Below, one piece after another: positions 1-11,509 of a stretch of 64,000 nucleotides of DNA. How positions within the stretch are numbered: position 1 is the stretch's first letter; every line of letters starts with the position of its first letter. The notes below the pieces were generated by a model. That model searched no databases. It worked only from the letters and a program-made list of their open reading frames with translations, and was not told the origin of the DNA. Source of the DNA: Ignelater luminosus (taxonomy: Eukaryota > Arthropoda > Insecta > Coleoptera > Elateridae); NCBI GenBank assembly GCA_011009095.1, contig VTPC01091272.1, positions 421,016-485,015 of the forward strand, read 5' to 3'. A program made the translations under genes and the position numbers.

Positions 1-10
1 AACGGTGAGT
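1..10 (+). other. Probable exon end and splice donor at window edge
   Basis: The first bases read AACG followed at once by GTGAGT, a near-perfect animal 5' splice donor. The simplest reading is that a plus-strand host exon ends at base 4 and an intron begins at base 5. This fits the candidate downstream exons at 8258-8345 and 9152-9177. The rest of the exon lies outside the window, so neither reading frame nor product can be given. A chance match is possible because only four bases of exon are visible. Confidence 0.35.
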
Positions 11-1820
11 GTCTTTATCGACAACTTAAGAATATCAGTTGAAAAAATGCATTGTTACCAGCAACGATTTCTATGTTAGAGTATAAAAGTTCAAAAACTA
101 ATGCTCCCAGTGTTAAGAAATTTTTAATTACTTTACACTTCTAGGATTAAAGACCATAGCAATATGTTTTTTAGTACAGGATAATAAAAAGAAAATTCTT
201 TTACAAACGTAATTACGCTAATAATACCAACTTAATTAGCAACATTGTTATACTTAACAAAATTTTCCCAGTTCAAGTCAGCAGCAGTTAAAACCTATAA
301 CATCATTGAAGTCTAATGCAGCCCTCTCGATTTTTATATTGATGATCAATTAATTATACATTTACATAAAATATACCGCGTAGTTAAAAACTATAATAGA
401 ATTGAAAACTAATTTTAATCGAACCCCTTTGCATGTAAATGTATTTAGGTACAATATTTGATTTTCCATTCTGCCGGCAGGAGTGTTGACTTGTTGAGAT
501 CTGATTAAATGTTAAAAGCGCGAATGCTCAGATTGGTTGATAATTCTGATCACATTGGACTTAATTAACTGAATCAAACTGGGGATGCCTACGTTTATCT
601 CGGGCAGATTCCAAAAACTGTCATTCACTTGTCATTAACCCAATTTATTCATTAATGAATATTATAGGAAATTATTGGTTGGTATTCTCCTTAAGCGTCA
701 ATAAATTTCAAACAGTTTTGATGACTCATAGTTATTAAGGGATGGCTCTCACTCTTTTTCTATTAACTTTATATGTTTTGGATTTATAAAACACCTGGTT
801 ATTTACAAAACAGGTACGACTTACTTTCGATCAAACGAAACTACTCCATCGCTTCCTCAATTTCTTCGTCGGTAGAAAGAATAAAAAAACAACCGACCGA
901 ATCTTTTCTCGTTCAGGAGAGTAGAAAGTCCTGGAAGTCGTTATTTTTTGTGAAAGAACTATTACCTAATGACTAATTTTTCGAGGGTTCTTCGCTAAGA
1001 ACTCTCCCGACTTAAGAAGCGAGCAGTAATAAAGGAAATGGAGGAAGTCTCGACAATAATCTGGCAAACATGACGACATTGTTGGCTAATGATGTCGTGG
1101 CGCGTAACCTTTATAATCTGGTAGACACCGCATAAATGTGCTCTATGGCGACTTGTGGCTGCTTAAGGCCCTCGCTGTGACGACTTGAGTGAGATATTGC
1201 TTCTAGGAGGGTGGAAACGGCACACCGCCCTTATTAATAAGCTAATGTTAAGAGGTACTTAAGTCACATGAGCAACCGATTTTCATTACAAAAATGGTAA
1301 TAAGAATAAACTTTTTTTTACATTGATGACCTACATTTCACGAATTGTATATGCAGCGTCAATACTTCATTTCTGTTATCCCTTTCAGACATCTTTTTAT
1401 TCCTTTAGTTTATTTCTTGAAGTAAACGATTCTTATCTTGGAAAAAGGCAATCAGAATCGTACTTCAGTTGTCTTTTATTAAGAATTTCCACTTGTTGAG
1501 AAATAACTGTAAAAGTAAACTTTTTCATTTATTTTGATTTTTAGAATCTTCAGTTGATATTGAAAATGTAACCAGTTTAGATGGCTGTAGCAATAAGATC
1601 TAATCAAAATTTTCATTGTATCTAAAAACTTAATTGTTTGCTTCAAGTGACATTTCACAGTTCACAGGAGGTAGTCGATTTTTAAGGGGGATGATGTTTT
1701 CAAGCCCTTTCGAAAGATCAATACAAGCAAAAGATAACATAAATGTTTTTTTGCTACCAAGAAAACATTGCTTATTGACAATCTATCAGGATACATGACT
1801 TTTTTTTTGTTTTTAACCTT
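11..1820. other. Probable intron or non-coding DNA
   Basis: No convincing gene is visible. The stretch is AT-rich except for a block at about 900-1250 with more G and C, which has no recognisable open frame, terminal repeat or RNA fold. That block may be an old repeat, but nothing visible identifies it. Confidence 0.4.
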
Positions 1821-1823
1821 CAG

Positions 1824-1897
1824 CGGCTCCGAGGAACGATATATTTCAACATTACGATTCGGTGTCTACCTCGTTGCCTTTTGAGTTGAAATCAAAA
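1824..1897 (+). CDS. Candidate alternative exon, unrecognised
   Basis: A long pyrimidine tract ending in CTTCAG (to 1823) makes a strong splice acceptor. The third reading frame after it is open for about 49 codons and begins APRNDIFQHYDSV. A weak donor (GTTACG) follows at 1898 and a better one (GTATGT) lies further on, near 1949. The frame would join the exon end at base 4 only if that exon ends in phase 1, whereas the exon at 8258 needs phase 0, so the two are not compatible as constitutive neighbours. It may be an alternative exon or a chance open stretch. Confidence 0.2.
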
Positions 1898-1899
1898 GT

Positions 1900-3100
1900 T
1901 ACGATATGTGCAAAAATAAGAAATTTCATTCAATTGGGTGACTTTAGTATGTGCAGGAATAAAATTGGTTGCTGAATGTTCTTCATTTAGTCAAGTAACA
2001 TTGTAGCTTATAGCTACTTTTTAGAAATAGATTAAGAGTTTTAGTTTAAATACTTTATGCAACAAAATTACTTACTAAGGGTAAAATCTTTACATATTAT
2101 CACTTATAGTATGGTTTTCATTTTATACATCGTGCATATTTGTTTTGCTACTGCGTGTTCGTGAACATAATCTAAGAGCTTAAAAAAGTTGTATTAATTC
2201 TTGTCGATCGTATCAATTCTGTAGATCTAGTCATTTTTATTGGTTTTGGGTATACCATTATGGAAGTATTTACCGCGAAATTCTTTTTCAAATCATTTTT
2301 CTCTTTAGGCCTGTTTGGTTTAATTAATTTATATTTCTTTCTTTGTGATTTCTTATAGCACCCGTAGAAGAATCTTGAAAGTGTTTTGTTTGCTTATTTG
2401 ATAACTTTTGTTGGTTTTATCCGGGCACTGAATAAATTGTAAATATTCGAAACCTAACCAAATGTTCTCTTGTAATCGGTTCAAGCAGTTTAGATTTCTT
2501 CATCCAAACAAGAATTATATAAACTGTGCCCATGTAAGAAAAAGGGCTTGGTAACGCCTATGCTAAAACACAGTCTAGACTTGAATCGGTAAAGCTTTTA
2601 CTTTTTCTTGGTATACAAACCAAGACGTTTCAGCTAGGATTTTTAATTATTGAAGTAGTAGATTTTTGAGTTTTTAGACATTAACCATGGAATGACTGTA
2701 TGAGACAGAGTGTACTTTGAGTTCGAAAAACAGATGATTCGTATTGCATATTAGTACAATCATGTTTTGTTCTTAGCTTCATACCTGAGATCCTGCTGAT
2801 ATTTCAAATAGAAATTAGTATTTATATGCAGTTATAGGAGTCTGACAGAAACATAGCGTACCTCGCCAATTATGTTCATTGATTTATAAGTAGTACAGAC
2901 GGAAATGTTGAATAAATCTACTTAATAAGATTACAAGCGTTTGCTTCCTTAATCTTCAATAAGTCAAATTTCTTAACATTACTTGAAAAAGGGACGTTCT
3001 TCAATCATTTGTGTGCAGCAAAACATACTTTTGCCTTCACGAGAAGCGATGCCCTAGAGTCTTGCAAAGCTCAATGGTTTAAAAGCTTTTTTAGTCTGAT
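1900..3100. other. Non-coding AT-rich stretch
   Basis: No gene or transposon is recognised. A good acceptor-like site ends at about 2359 (TTTCTTATAG) but is followed within a few codons by stops in two of three frames. Confidence 0.4.
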
Positions 3101-3107
3101 TACTTGA

Positions 3108-3350
3108 AGACAGACCAAGAAATCCCGTTACACTTTAGTAAGACTCAGAAAGGTTCACCAGTTTGAAAAACTCGATTACATGGAAAGGCTGGGTTGGTTT
3201 GAAAACCTGCCAGAGCTTATTTATTTTCCTTTTGAATTGTTTCTATTCGCATATCATGAAAATGCTTGTAATAATATTTTTAACAACTCAATTGAGTATC
3301 TCATAGGGTTTGCTGCTAAAAAATTCTATGAACAAGAAACATCTTCTTGA
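3108..3350 (+). pseudogene. Unrecognised open tract, possible decayed gene or transposon piece
   Basis: One plus frame is open for 80 codons without needing an ATG. The translation looks protein-like, with a Leu/Phe/Tyr-rich middle containing MERLGWFENLPELIYFPFEL. The same frame is also open upstream of the single preceding stop, from about 3015. Just downstream, other frames give an acidic, Glu/Asp/Gln-rich stretch (about 3395-3480). This could be a degraded transposon protein or host pseudogene. I do not recognise any family motif and assign no function. Confidence 0.25.
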
Positions 3351-6300
3351 CCTGGAAAACCCAACAGATTGAAGAAATCTATCTAGTTTAAAAAAGATGA
3401 CCAACCTGAACATTTGGAACTTGAAGAGTCCAATCAGTCCTAAAAGCCTGATGCAGACCCAGAGCGTTCAGGACTTTTTAACAACAAGGCTCGATCCAAA
3501 CTTTAAGCAAGTTTGTATTCCGGATTTTATATTTTTGATATAAGAATGTGATGAAAATCACCGTTTGCTTTTGTGGATCGCCAGTACTTTTGCAAAATGC
3601 AGATTGGGAAACACTGGTATAGAGAACATTATCATCTCTTCTTACTTCTAACTATCAACTTCAATTCAGAAATCGCATACTATAATGCTCAAGTATGGCA
3701 GTAATTTTGGTTTCTAGTCAGCGGTCTTCACACTTCTTCATTTTCCCAATTTTTGCCAACTACATCCATTTTCTTGCCCTATACTTCTTTTTCCAGATTG
3801 TACAATTTAATCTGAAACTTACCTCTTTCTTATTTCCTTCTGTCAAAAATGTCCAGTTTTTGTAACAACAAATTCTGTCAGAACAAAAGTGGGAGCTCTC
3901 TCATAAAACTGTAATGACACTACTTGAAGTTTCAGATCTGGGATCTACCTAGGACAAGATTTCTCTGCGTGCTTTGAAGTTTCCGATTCTTTAGAAACCT
4001 AATAGCCAAGGTCTAGTGTGATCAAACTTAGTTTATACAGGATGTACACGAAATTCATACAGTTGATACTATGGCAACAATAAGAAGAAATTCTGAACTG
4101 AAGGTTAGTAAAGACTTAACACAGGACGTTACTGAGTAAATGCTATAAGATGCGTACGTTTAAATCAAGCAACCCCTGACAGAAGATATATTTTTTGCCC
4201 AAGGGAGTTTAATACAAGAGACAATGCTACTGTTCTCATGTCTAAAACTAGTATTCAAGATTTTTGAATTTGAATATTCTTTCGCGTTTGGCAAAAAAAT
4301 TGAACCGGAAACTGTTCAATGGATCAGCAGAGATTTGGTTATAACAATGTAGGGTTAACTTCAAAATAATTAGAAAAAGCGAAATATGTTTGACTTTGAT
4401 CGAAAAAGAGGAGAATTCTTGGTATTCGCTTCTTAACCCTAACTTTCTATATAATTTATTTAACAAGATCCAATTCTATAAATTTTTGATTTTGCTTTCA
4501 GGCTATCCACAGCATAAAAGGGATATTAAATCGAAATGTATGAAGAAAGCATTTAGTACTTCTTACTTTTATTGTGTTTAGAGTTGATTTTTCTCCGAGT
4601 CTGTAATTTTCGCAAATTTTAATTACCCTTTACCTAACTCTTAGCTTTTACACTGCTTTAAAGTCTTCACTTACAATGTATATGCAGTTTTTTGAATCTT
4701 AATTCTTCTATGACTAAAAGGTTTTTCTATTCGATTCTTGTTTTTCCTTTTCTTCGAAATTTCTATTTTTCCCGGATTTGCATTTTTCCCGAAAGCCCAG
4801 CCACCATGACTTCTTTTTGTTTCTGTGTAGAAACTTTAGAAAACACTAAATGAGCTATAATTTATGGTAGTGTAACGTTGATAGCATCATACCTTTTAAT
4901 AGATTTCTGATCCAGAATCAATATAGTTTATCTACTGTCCCTTCCCTTCCTGTAACTAATTGATTTGAAACTAACTCACTATCGATGTAATTTGAATATT
5001 TATTTTTTGCAAGGATACTACATCTAAATAAAAGCAATTGAAGCCTTCCTTAAAATGTAATTTTAAAAATACCAAAATTCCAGTTGTATGCTGTAATAGA
5101 TTTGGACAGTTCTAAGGTCCATACAGAAGATGAAAAAATCAAGATAATCATCTAAATGAATGTCAGTAATCATGTAAGTAACAGAGGATTCATCAAACGC
5201 ATCCCCTTGTGTTTATACTTATCAACTAAAGGAGATTTCTCCCTTTTCTTAATATTTCCTAACGATTTTATCAAAGTCGGTGATACTGCGATCATGTACC
5301 CTCTCTGCAAGGAAATTATTGTGATTGCTTCTCTCTAATAATTTGTAATGCTATTTACAAAATTTCCTTAAAATTCTTCATCCTTTTTTAGATTTACCAA
5401 TAATGTCGAAATCTAGAATGTTTTATCGTTATCTTCTTTCTGTTCAATACTAGGAAAAACCGTTTAAACATTGTAGCATCTTTTAGTAGTAATGTAATTA
5501 TCCGCTAATTTGGTTTTACGGTTTAATCCGTGAGCATGCACGTGGAAATTAACATATAATCAATGAATAAATTAAGATTTAACAATGTCATCCAATTAAC
5601 AAACGATTTTTATGATTCACGGATAAGGTTTTCATTTGGACAAGTTGAAATAGCAATCATTTTTGTGGTTTTCTAGGGCACCAACCGCACAGATACATTT
5701 TTTGACATGTTTAATCGACCGAAGATTGGTTCGTGTGTGGTATAGAAGAATGACTTTATACTTGTTATTTGTGAATTGATAAACAAACCCGCAGACAAAC
5801 AGGATGCATACATAGATATTTTATTTTATTTTTTTAATGCAAAAATAGAATAAGTAGATAAAAAAGGAAATAAGTAAGACAAGTTAGATCAAGATGATCA
5901 CGTTTGTGGTTTTAATTATTAAAATAAATTGCTAATGAGGTATTTTAGTAACTCTTAAATATTATATAACTTGTTTAATTATGATGTTATGATTCTGATC
6001 TCGACATATGACTGAAGAAGACTTGAAACGGAGCACAAGCTGTTAGCAATCAAAATGTTTGAACTCAACCAGACATTGGTTGCTTCAGAAAGATTCTTTT
6101 GCTTGGCCGTGTACTAAATATCGTTTTGCAGACACGCAAACCTAAATTACAAAATAATTTCTGTTTTATTTTTTTTATTATTTTACTTAAATACCGAAAT
6201 ATAGATAAACCACAGACCTTAATAAATTCTATCTTTTTCCTTATTTTATTCATAATAGTTAATTGTACCATAGACATTATTCTTCTTAAAAATTACATTT

Positions 6301-7070
6301 AACAATTTTTAATTGATTTTAATTAAATTTTAAAAATTATGCACGTGATCTTAATATTAGTATTCAGGATTTTTACTCTTTAGCATAATAATTTTGAGCA
6401 GACTAAGATTATCAAAACTTGAATTTTTTTATTTTTCAAAATTTTAAATTCAAGATTATTGTTGCAAATGCAGGTGTCAAGAAACTTGAGTCATTTTAAA
6501 AAAATTCATGTGACGATTTTAATTTTAGAAGATGAATGGTTGGCACACAGCTTGACGAAAGCCAACGAACGACCTTCGCGATTTCTGTTCATGGGTTACT
6601 AACCCCTTAAGATCACTGCTACATAAAGGCGTAAAAATATTCATTTAAAACACGGTAAAATTCAGAAAAGATATTTCAGAAATTTTATTGTAATACCTCT
6701 TATCAAATAATAACATTTTTTTTTCTATGTTGCTCCAATCGATATGTAGCGTATCAAAGAAAGAAATATTGAATTGCTCGTTCCATTGACTTTATTTTCC
6801 GAACGAAATTTTTTTTAGATTCCTGAAAAATGCAAGAAGATACCAGCGGTTATTGATATTCTATGGATTCAGATATTGTGAAATTATGTAAAAATTGGAT
6901 TGGAGGGTACGATGTAATTTACTAAAGGTAATCATTTCTAATAAAAGGATTTTTTATTGTTATTGCTTTAGAACAGATTGCAATAAACATATTTTCTGTC
7001 AAATTACTGTTTTTGCCAAACCAATGACAATATTTTAGAAGTCGAAAAACACTATATAAATCTTCTGTTC
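3351..7070. other. Non-coding AT-rich stretch
   Basis: Short open frames are scattered through this interval, but none has a domain, splice context or composition that marks it as coding. The segment 5820-6500 is especially rich in A and T runs. No terminal repeats or RNA genes were seen. Confidence 0.4.
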
Positions 7071-7072
7071 AG

Positions 7073-7264
7073 GGCTATATGATTCAGCACAAGATAAATG
7101 AATCAATACAATTCGTTAACTGTTATGAATATCAGGAAGTTACTGAAGACGTCATTTCGAAAATACAAAAAGCAGAAGAATCTATTTCTTCACTTTTTCT
7201 TAATAGTGCGGGTGCCTCGGTCGGATATTGTAGTTGTGTCCGGCTGCAAGCTGTCTTTTCCTCG
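7073..7264 (+). CDS. Possible exon or coding relic, unrecognised
   Basis: An acceptor-like CTTCTGTTCAG ends at 7072. The frame that follows (GYMIQHKINES...) stays open to 7264 and has a charged, helix-like middle (EVTEDVISKIQKAEESI). No good splice donor is seen before the sequence passes at about 7205 into a GC-richer block, where all frames lose this character. It may be part of an old repeat or of a host exon whose 3' part has been replaced. No homology is recognised. Confidence 0.2.
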
Positions 7265-7720
7265 TAGTCAGTCTCTAACCTATGTTGAGGGGTCGTAGTC
7301 ATCTGCCTGAAATATTTATCCTGCCTTCCGTTCCGACGGACATCCATGTTTTAGGGATGGGGCTGACCTATTGTAGTCGGGTTTAACACCTCCCACGTTC
7401 TTCAGGTGATTCCGCTTACCAAACGTCCTTCGGAGCGTGGCGTGTTATAGCATCACCTGCAAAGATCCTCCACAACCAATGCAATTTTGCCTTACACCAT
7501 AGTCAGCGATCTTAACCATCAGACTGCCAACAACGCTACTACTACACCGCCTCCATCTTGGCTACCAAGATCTCAGACATATTACCAGCTTATAACAACA
7601 GCCCGATGACGCCAAAAATCACAAGCTGTCTAAATATCCTGTTGCAGTCATCCCAACATCAAATTACATCCAATGAGCTGAAGAGAAGGAAGTTTCCTAG
7701 AGCAGCTTGAAGTTTCCTTT
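7205..7720. repeat. GC-richer block of unknown origin
   Basis: This block stands out from its surroundings by higher G+C and several CpGs. The minus strand gives short protein-like runs between stops, for example RNHLKNVGGVKP near 7380-7420, which suggests a worn retroelement or other repeat. No terminal repeats, poly-A tail or target-site duplication can be fixed. The class is not assigned. Confidence 0.3.
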
Positions 7721-7999
7721 CGAAATCTGGGACAACTTTAGCATTGTCATCATCATTGCCATAGTCGAACTTACTTTGTCCTAGTTAACATCTATAGAAG
7801 AACCTCGTTTATGTCCTACTAAGACAGCTTTCGATGCATTTTAGCATTATTTGAACTAATTTTTGAGCCCCTATGAAGGGCCATGGATTCCAAGGAATCA
7901 ATAGGCTAGTAATAATCCTCCTACTAATTTTGAACAACATGTAAGTAAAGTCTTAATCAGAAGCCTTACGTGTCTCGGTATCTCTCTACCATTGAGTCC

Positions 8000-8198
8000 A
8001 AGCGTACTAAGCGCATAGCAAATTTTGTTGGTTAGGGAAAGTACTATTGGACTTACCTGTAGTGGAGAGATAGAATGTTAGAATTGAAAATATGCTGCAT
8101 TTGAGACGTACGAATCGATATTTATTAAAAGCTTCTATTTCGTTTTTGCTATAGCACTTTCTCTAACTAATACAATTTTTTATGAGCTTAGTACGCTT
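8000..8198. mobile_element. MITE with inverted ends of about 46 bp
   Basis: The left arm 8000-8045 begins AAGCGTACTAAGCGCATAGC. The right arm 8153-8198 is its inverted copy, ending GCTTAGTACGCTT, with roughly five-sixths identity along the arms. The arms enclose about 107 bp without coding capacity. A TA lies near each end inside the inverted repeat, but no clear flanking duplication is visible, so the superfamily is open. It sits just upstream of the candidate exon at 8258. Confidence 0.6.
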
Positions 8199-8257
8199 GA
8201 GCTTTGAAATGGCTGATCGAATTATAATATCGACCCTCTCATTTGATTTTATTCCAG

Positions 8258-8345
8258 TATTATCAAGAAATTACTGCAACGTCACCCAACTTGTCTAACC
8301 AAAATGGGCCAACAAGGGAAAACACTCCAGAACTAGTTGCAACGA
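8258..8345 (+). CDS. Candidate internal exon near the 3' end of a host gene
   Basis: The exon is bounded by a good acceptor (pyrimidine-rich stretch ending TTTTATTCCAG at 8257) and an excellent donor (GTAAGT at 8346). Only one of the three frames is open across all 88 bp. It starts YYQEITATSPNLSN and ends TPELVAT plus one spare base, so the exon leaves in phase 1. The composition, rich in Ser, Asn, Pro, Thr and Glu, resembles a disordered C-terminal tail. It splices in frame onto the exon at 9152. The upstream partner would have to end in phase 0; the exon at the window start is one possibility. The product is not recognised. The main doubt is that 29 open codons can occur by chance. Confidence 0.4.
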
Positions 8346-9151
8346 GTAAGTAGGTCATATTTGGTAATGAAAATGAAAACTTTTACTATCCCAAAATTGC
8401 AAATTTGCAGACGTGGATTTGTTGGAAATATCAATGTTAACAATAAAAAAGTTGAAAGTTAGGACATTTACAGCTTTTTGTTCTCGTCATCAAATATGAC
8501 ATGTACTATACCAATGCCTATACAGTACTGATCTACATATCCGTCTTTGAGGTTTTCAATTTTTATATTTGGCTGAAATACTATTGCACAACTAATCGAG
8601 AAAAACTACAATAGTGTTACCTTTAATTCAAGTTTGAAAACCCTAGCTGCAGCGCGTTCTTCGAATCTTGATCTGTCTAATACTTCGCGGTTAGTGACTA
8701 AAAAGGAGAATATTACGATTTTCTAGTTAACACGCCAATTTGTAACAATAACCAATACCTCTTAAATATGCGAATACAATCGTCATTAATCAATAAGACA
8801 GAAACCTCTGAGTGATGATTCTCACGTCTTTTGCATAATCGTCGACCATTACGCTAAATTCTGAAGATAATCGTTTTGCTCGAGTACTAACCGTAAGGTC
8901 TATAATATTGGGAGCCTGATTATCTCAGTATAATTGACTGCTGTAAGTTCAAAATTCTACCAAGAGCGTTTTTTGTGACTCAAGTACAGTCTATCCACAC
9001 TAACTTTCCATTCAAGATTCCCTTTAGATAGTTCACCATTTTGGTTTGAACTAGTGTTGTACTATATCAGATTAGAAATCTTCTTATGTACAATAAAAAA
9101 ACATTAGACTTGTTTTATTTGAGTTAATTCTTAATTTTTTTATAATTTCAG
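8346..9151 (+). other. Putative last intron of the host gene
   Basis: The sequence begins GTAAGT and ends in TTTTTTATAATTTCAG, as expected for an animal intron. No other feature is seen within it. Confidence 0.35.
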
Positions 9152-9177
9152 ACACAATACCAGAAGAGAAGAGATAG
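9152..9177 (+). CDS. Candidate terminal coding exon
   Basis: After a strong acceptor (CAG to 9151) the sequence continues the frame left open by the exon at 8258-8345. The spare A joins AC to make Asn, and the tail then reads TIPEEKR before a TAG stop at 9175-9177. The predicted C-terminus is therefore ...PELVATNTIPEEKR. Agreement of phase between two independently good splice junctions is the main support. A possible poly-A signal AATAAA lies far downstream at 10152. The protein family is not recognised. Confidence 0.38.
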
Positions 9178-11070
9178 TACTGCTTCGTGGCGAGGTTGCG
9201 TCGGTTGATCCATTGAGATTAATTATGACATATTTTTCTCTGGTGGTAAGACAGAACAGGTAGAGTTGAACGTTGTGTTATCAAAGCATCCTCTATATCC
9301 AAGAATATCCCAATGTCAGTCGAAAGAATGTATAAGATCAATTGGAGACTAATGACCTTGCCATATCACACACTAGATTTAGTAAACCCTTCTGTAGAAT
9401 ATAGGCATATATTTGATAGCCAAAATAGCACGAGACATATGATAGAAATGTAGGATAACTATTTATGATAGTTTTGCATTGTAGTAACAATTCAAAGGAG
9501 TTGACGACCAAAGAAGTTTCATGGAATCCATCTCATTTTAAAGAACTACAGATTTAAGAAAGTGAATTTTCTGTCTTCAATAGTCTCAAAGTGTTGCTTT
9601 CTGATTTTATTACACGGCTGAATTAAAGGCCAAATCTAATTGTTGCAACGCTAAAAGCCTTGTTTCTATGAAACCCAAATGCCGCTGATTCTGCATACGT
9701 TACCAGACATTTTTCTTGAAGCCATCTAGATGCTAAAAAAGGAATAATTTGTTTTGCTTTCCAAAACTTTCCCTATAGTACTTATAACTAAGACCGACTT
9801 AACAACCGTAAAAAAACAGAGAGATTTTGAGAACAGTCAGTGATTCTGAAGAAAACTCAAAAGAAGCATCCGTTGTAGGATGTTTTGGTTAGAGGGTTGT
9901 CAAACCTTATTTTGTGCCACCCAGAATGAACCAGACTTACAAATCTTTTATTAATGAGCAAGGAGTTCAGTTTTTTAAAAAAGATTTTGTCGACAAACAG
10001 CTACATCTATAGCAAAAAGGTTGTTTTTCAGTGTGGCATGAAAGCAAAGACTAACGTTGGCGTTTATTTCTTTTAGAAATTATAACAGTAGTGAATAAGA
10101 CAGCTATGGCTAACTTGGTGCTGGGTTATAATAACACTAGTCACCAGTGCAAATAAAGAATCTATCCTATTCAGTGCAAGAAAATTGTTTGAAATTTTTT
10201 TTAACTACATCACAGACTTATTAATTAGCCTCTGGCTATTTTCAGTGGGCTAACATATTTGAAACAGATGATATTTTTCTACAAACTAAAGGTTCACTAC
10301 ATGAGATATTTCAATCGATTCTTCTTCGCTTCAATCAATCCTCTGATATTTCATCTCTCTAATAGTATCAAAATCAGGGATTTTAGTCAGAATGAAATAT
10401 AAAACTGGACATAAGACTCGAACAGGAAAAATAACAAAATTTAGACAAAACAAAGAACAAGCTGCTATCATGAAAGGTACATATTGAACGTATCCTATAT
10501 CTACTAATTATTTTGTTTGGACAAATTAGTTGAGTGAATGCGAATCAAAATATTTAGTACGTTCGGATGTTAAATGGGTACATAATACTCAGCAAACATG
10601 GCAATTTTTAATAAAAAAACTCGGTAAAATGCTTTATAATCAATTCCTTTGTTAGTATTATAATTACTGAAATCAACTTTAGCACAAAATATGGTAGTTG
10701 TTAAAATAAACAATTTGTATAAAACTCGAAATCTTAAATAACTCAAATTGCAAATTATTGCGAATATTAATTTAGAACCAACTGGCGTTATCCGATACAT
10801 ATTTCACAACTAATGGTGCTAAATGATGGCCTCGTGCTAAGTTATCTTAAGAAAACCAGTCAGGTGGCACCCTTATAATTTCTGTTTGTATTTTTACAGT
10901 ATTTAATTTCAAGTTAAAACCGAGACCTCCCAAGCAGCATAAAATTATTAAGCCAAGAATAATAAAGATAACCTAAAAGTTCTTAACCCTTAATTAGTTT
11001 TCGTGTACACATCGTATTACATCTCTTTTAGAAAATAAATAGGTCGCATCGATATTTATACATAAAGTAG
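9178..11070. other. Possible 3' untranslated region, then non-coding DNA
   Basis: If the exon at 9152 is real, the sequence after 9177 is 3' UTR. The first clear AATAAA after the stop is at 10152-10157, nearly 1 kb downstream, so the transcript end is uncertain. The interval 10160-11070 is plain AT-rich DNA without recognisable genes. Confidence 0.25.
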
Positions 11071-11079
11071 TTCAAGCAA

Positions 11080-11146
11080 ACGATAATCGAAGATATTTTG
11101 GCACGCCATTGAATTAAATAACATGTTCATAGAACCACGAAATACA
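11080..11146 (+). repeat. Direct repeat, copy 1
   Basis: The stretch reading ACGATAATCGAAGATATTTT and on through GAATTAAATAACATGTTCA recurs, diverged, at 11437-11500. The best-preserved core is the 19-base run GAATTAAATAACATGTTCA, identical in both copies. The copies lie about 357 bp apart. Confidence 0.6.
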
Positions 11147-11436
11147 CCCAACAATACACGTTTGAATCAATATTTGTTCAATTCATTTAATAGCGCTTAT
11201 TGCTTTCTTTGTTTTCCGGGTTTATAGAATTTAGAAATTTTATTAAAAAGAAAGGACAGAGCGAAAAAACGACGAAACGATGTGTGAAAAACAAAACAAC
11301 TAAACTGGTAAATAACCGAACCGACTACAATGAGGATAACATAGAATCCTTATTTACCCCTTATTCGGGTTTCCTTTGCGCGCTTTTTTGAGGCCAAATA
11401 GATCACAGCAGTACTTAAACGAAGCTGTTTGTGAAG

Positions 11437-11500
11437 ACGATAATGCGGATACTTTTGCACGCTGTTGAATTAAATAACATGTTCACACAAGCATGAAATG
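11437..11500 (+). repeat. Direct repeat, copy 2
   Basis: This is the second copy of the repeat at 11080-11146, sharing ACGATAAT and the full core GAATTAAATAACATGTTCA. The spacer (11147-11436) contains a short lysine-rich open frame (11200-11391) of no recognised family. The pair may be an old local duplication or diverged ends of an inserted element. Confidence 0.6.
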
Positions 11501-11509
11501 GTTTGTAAT

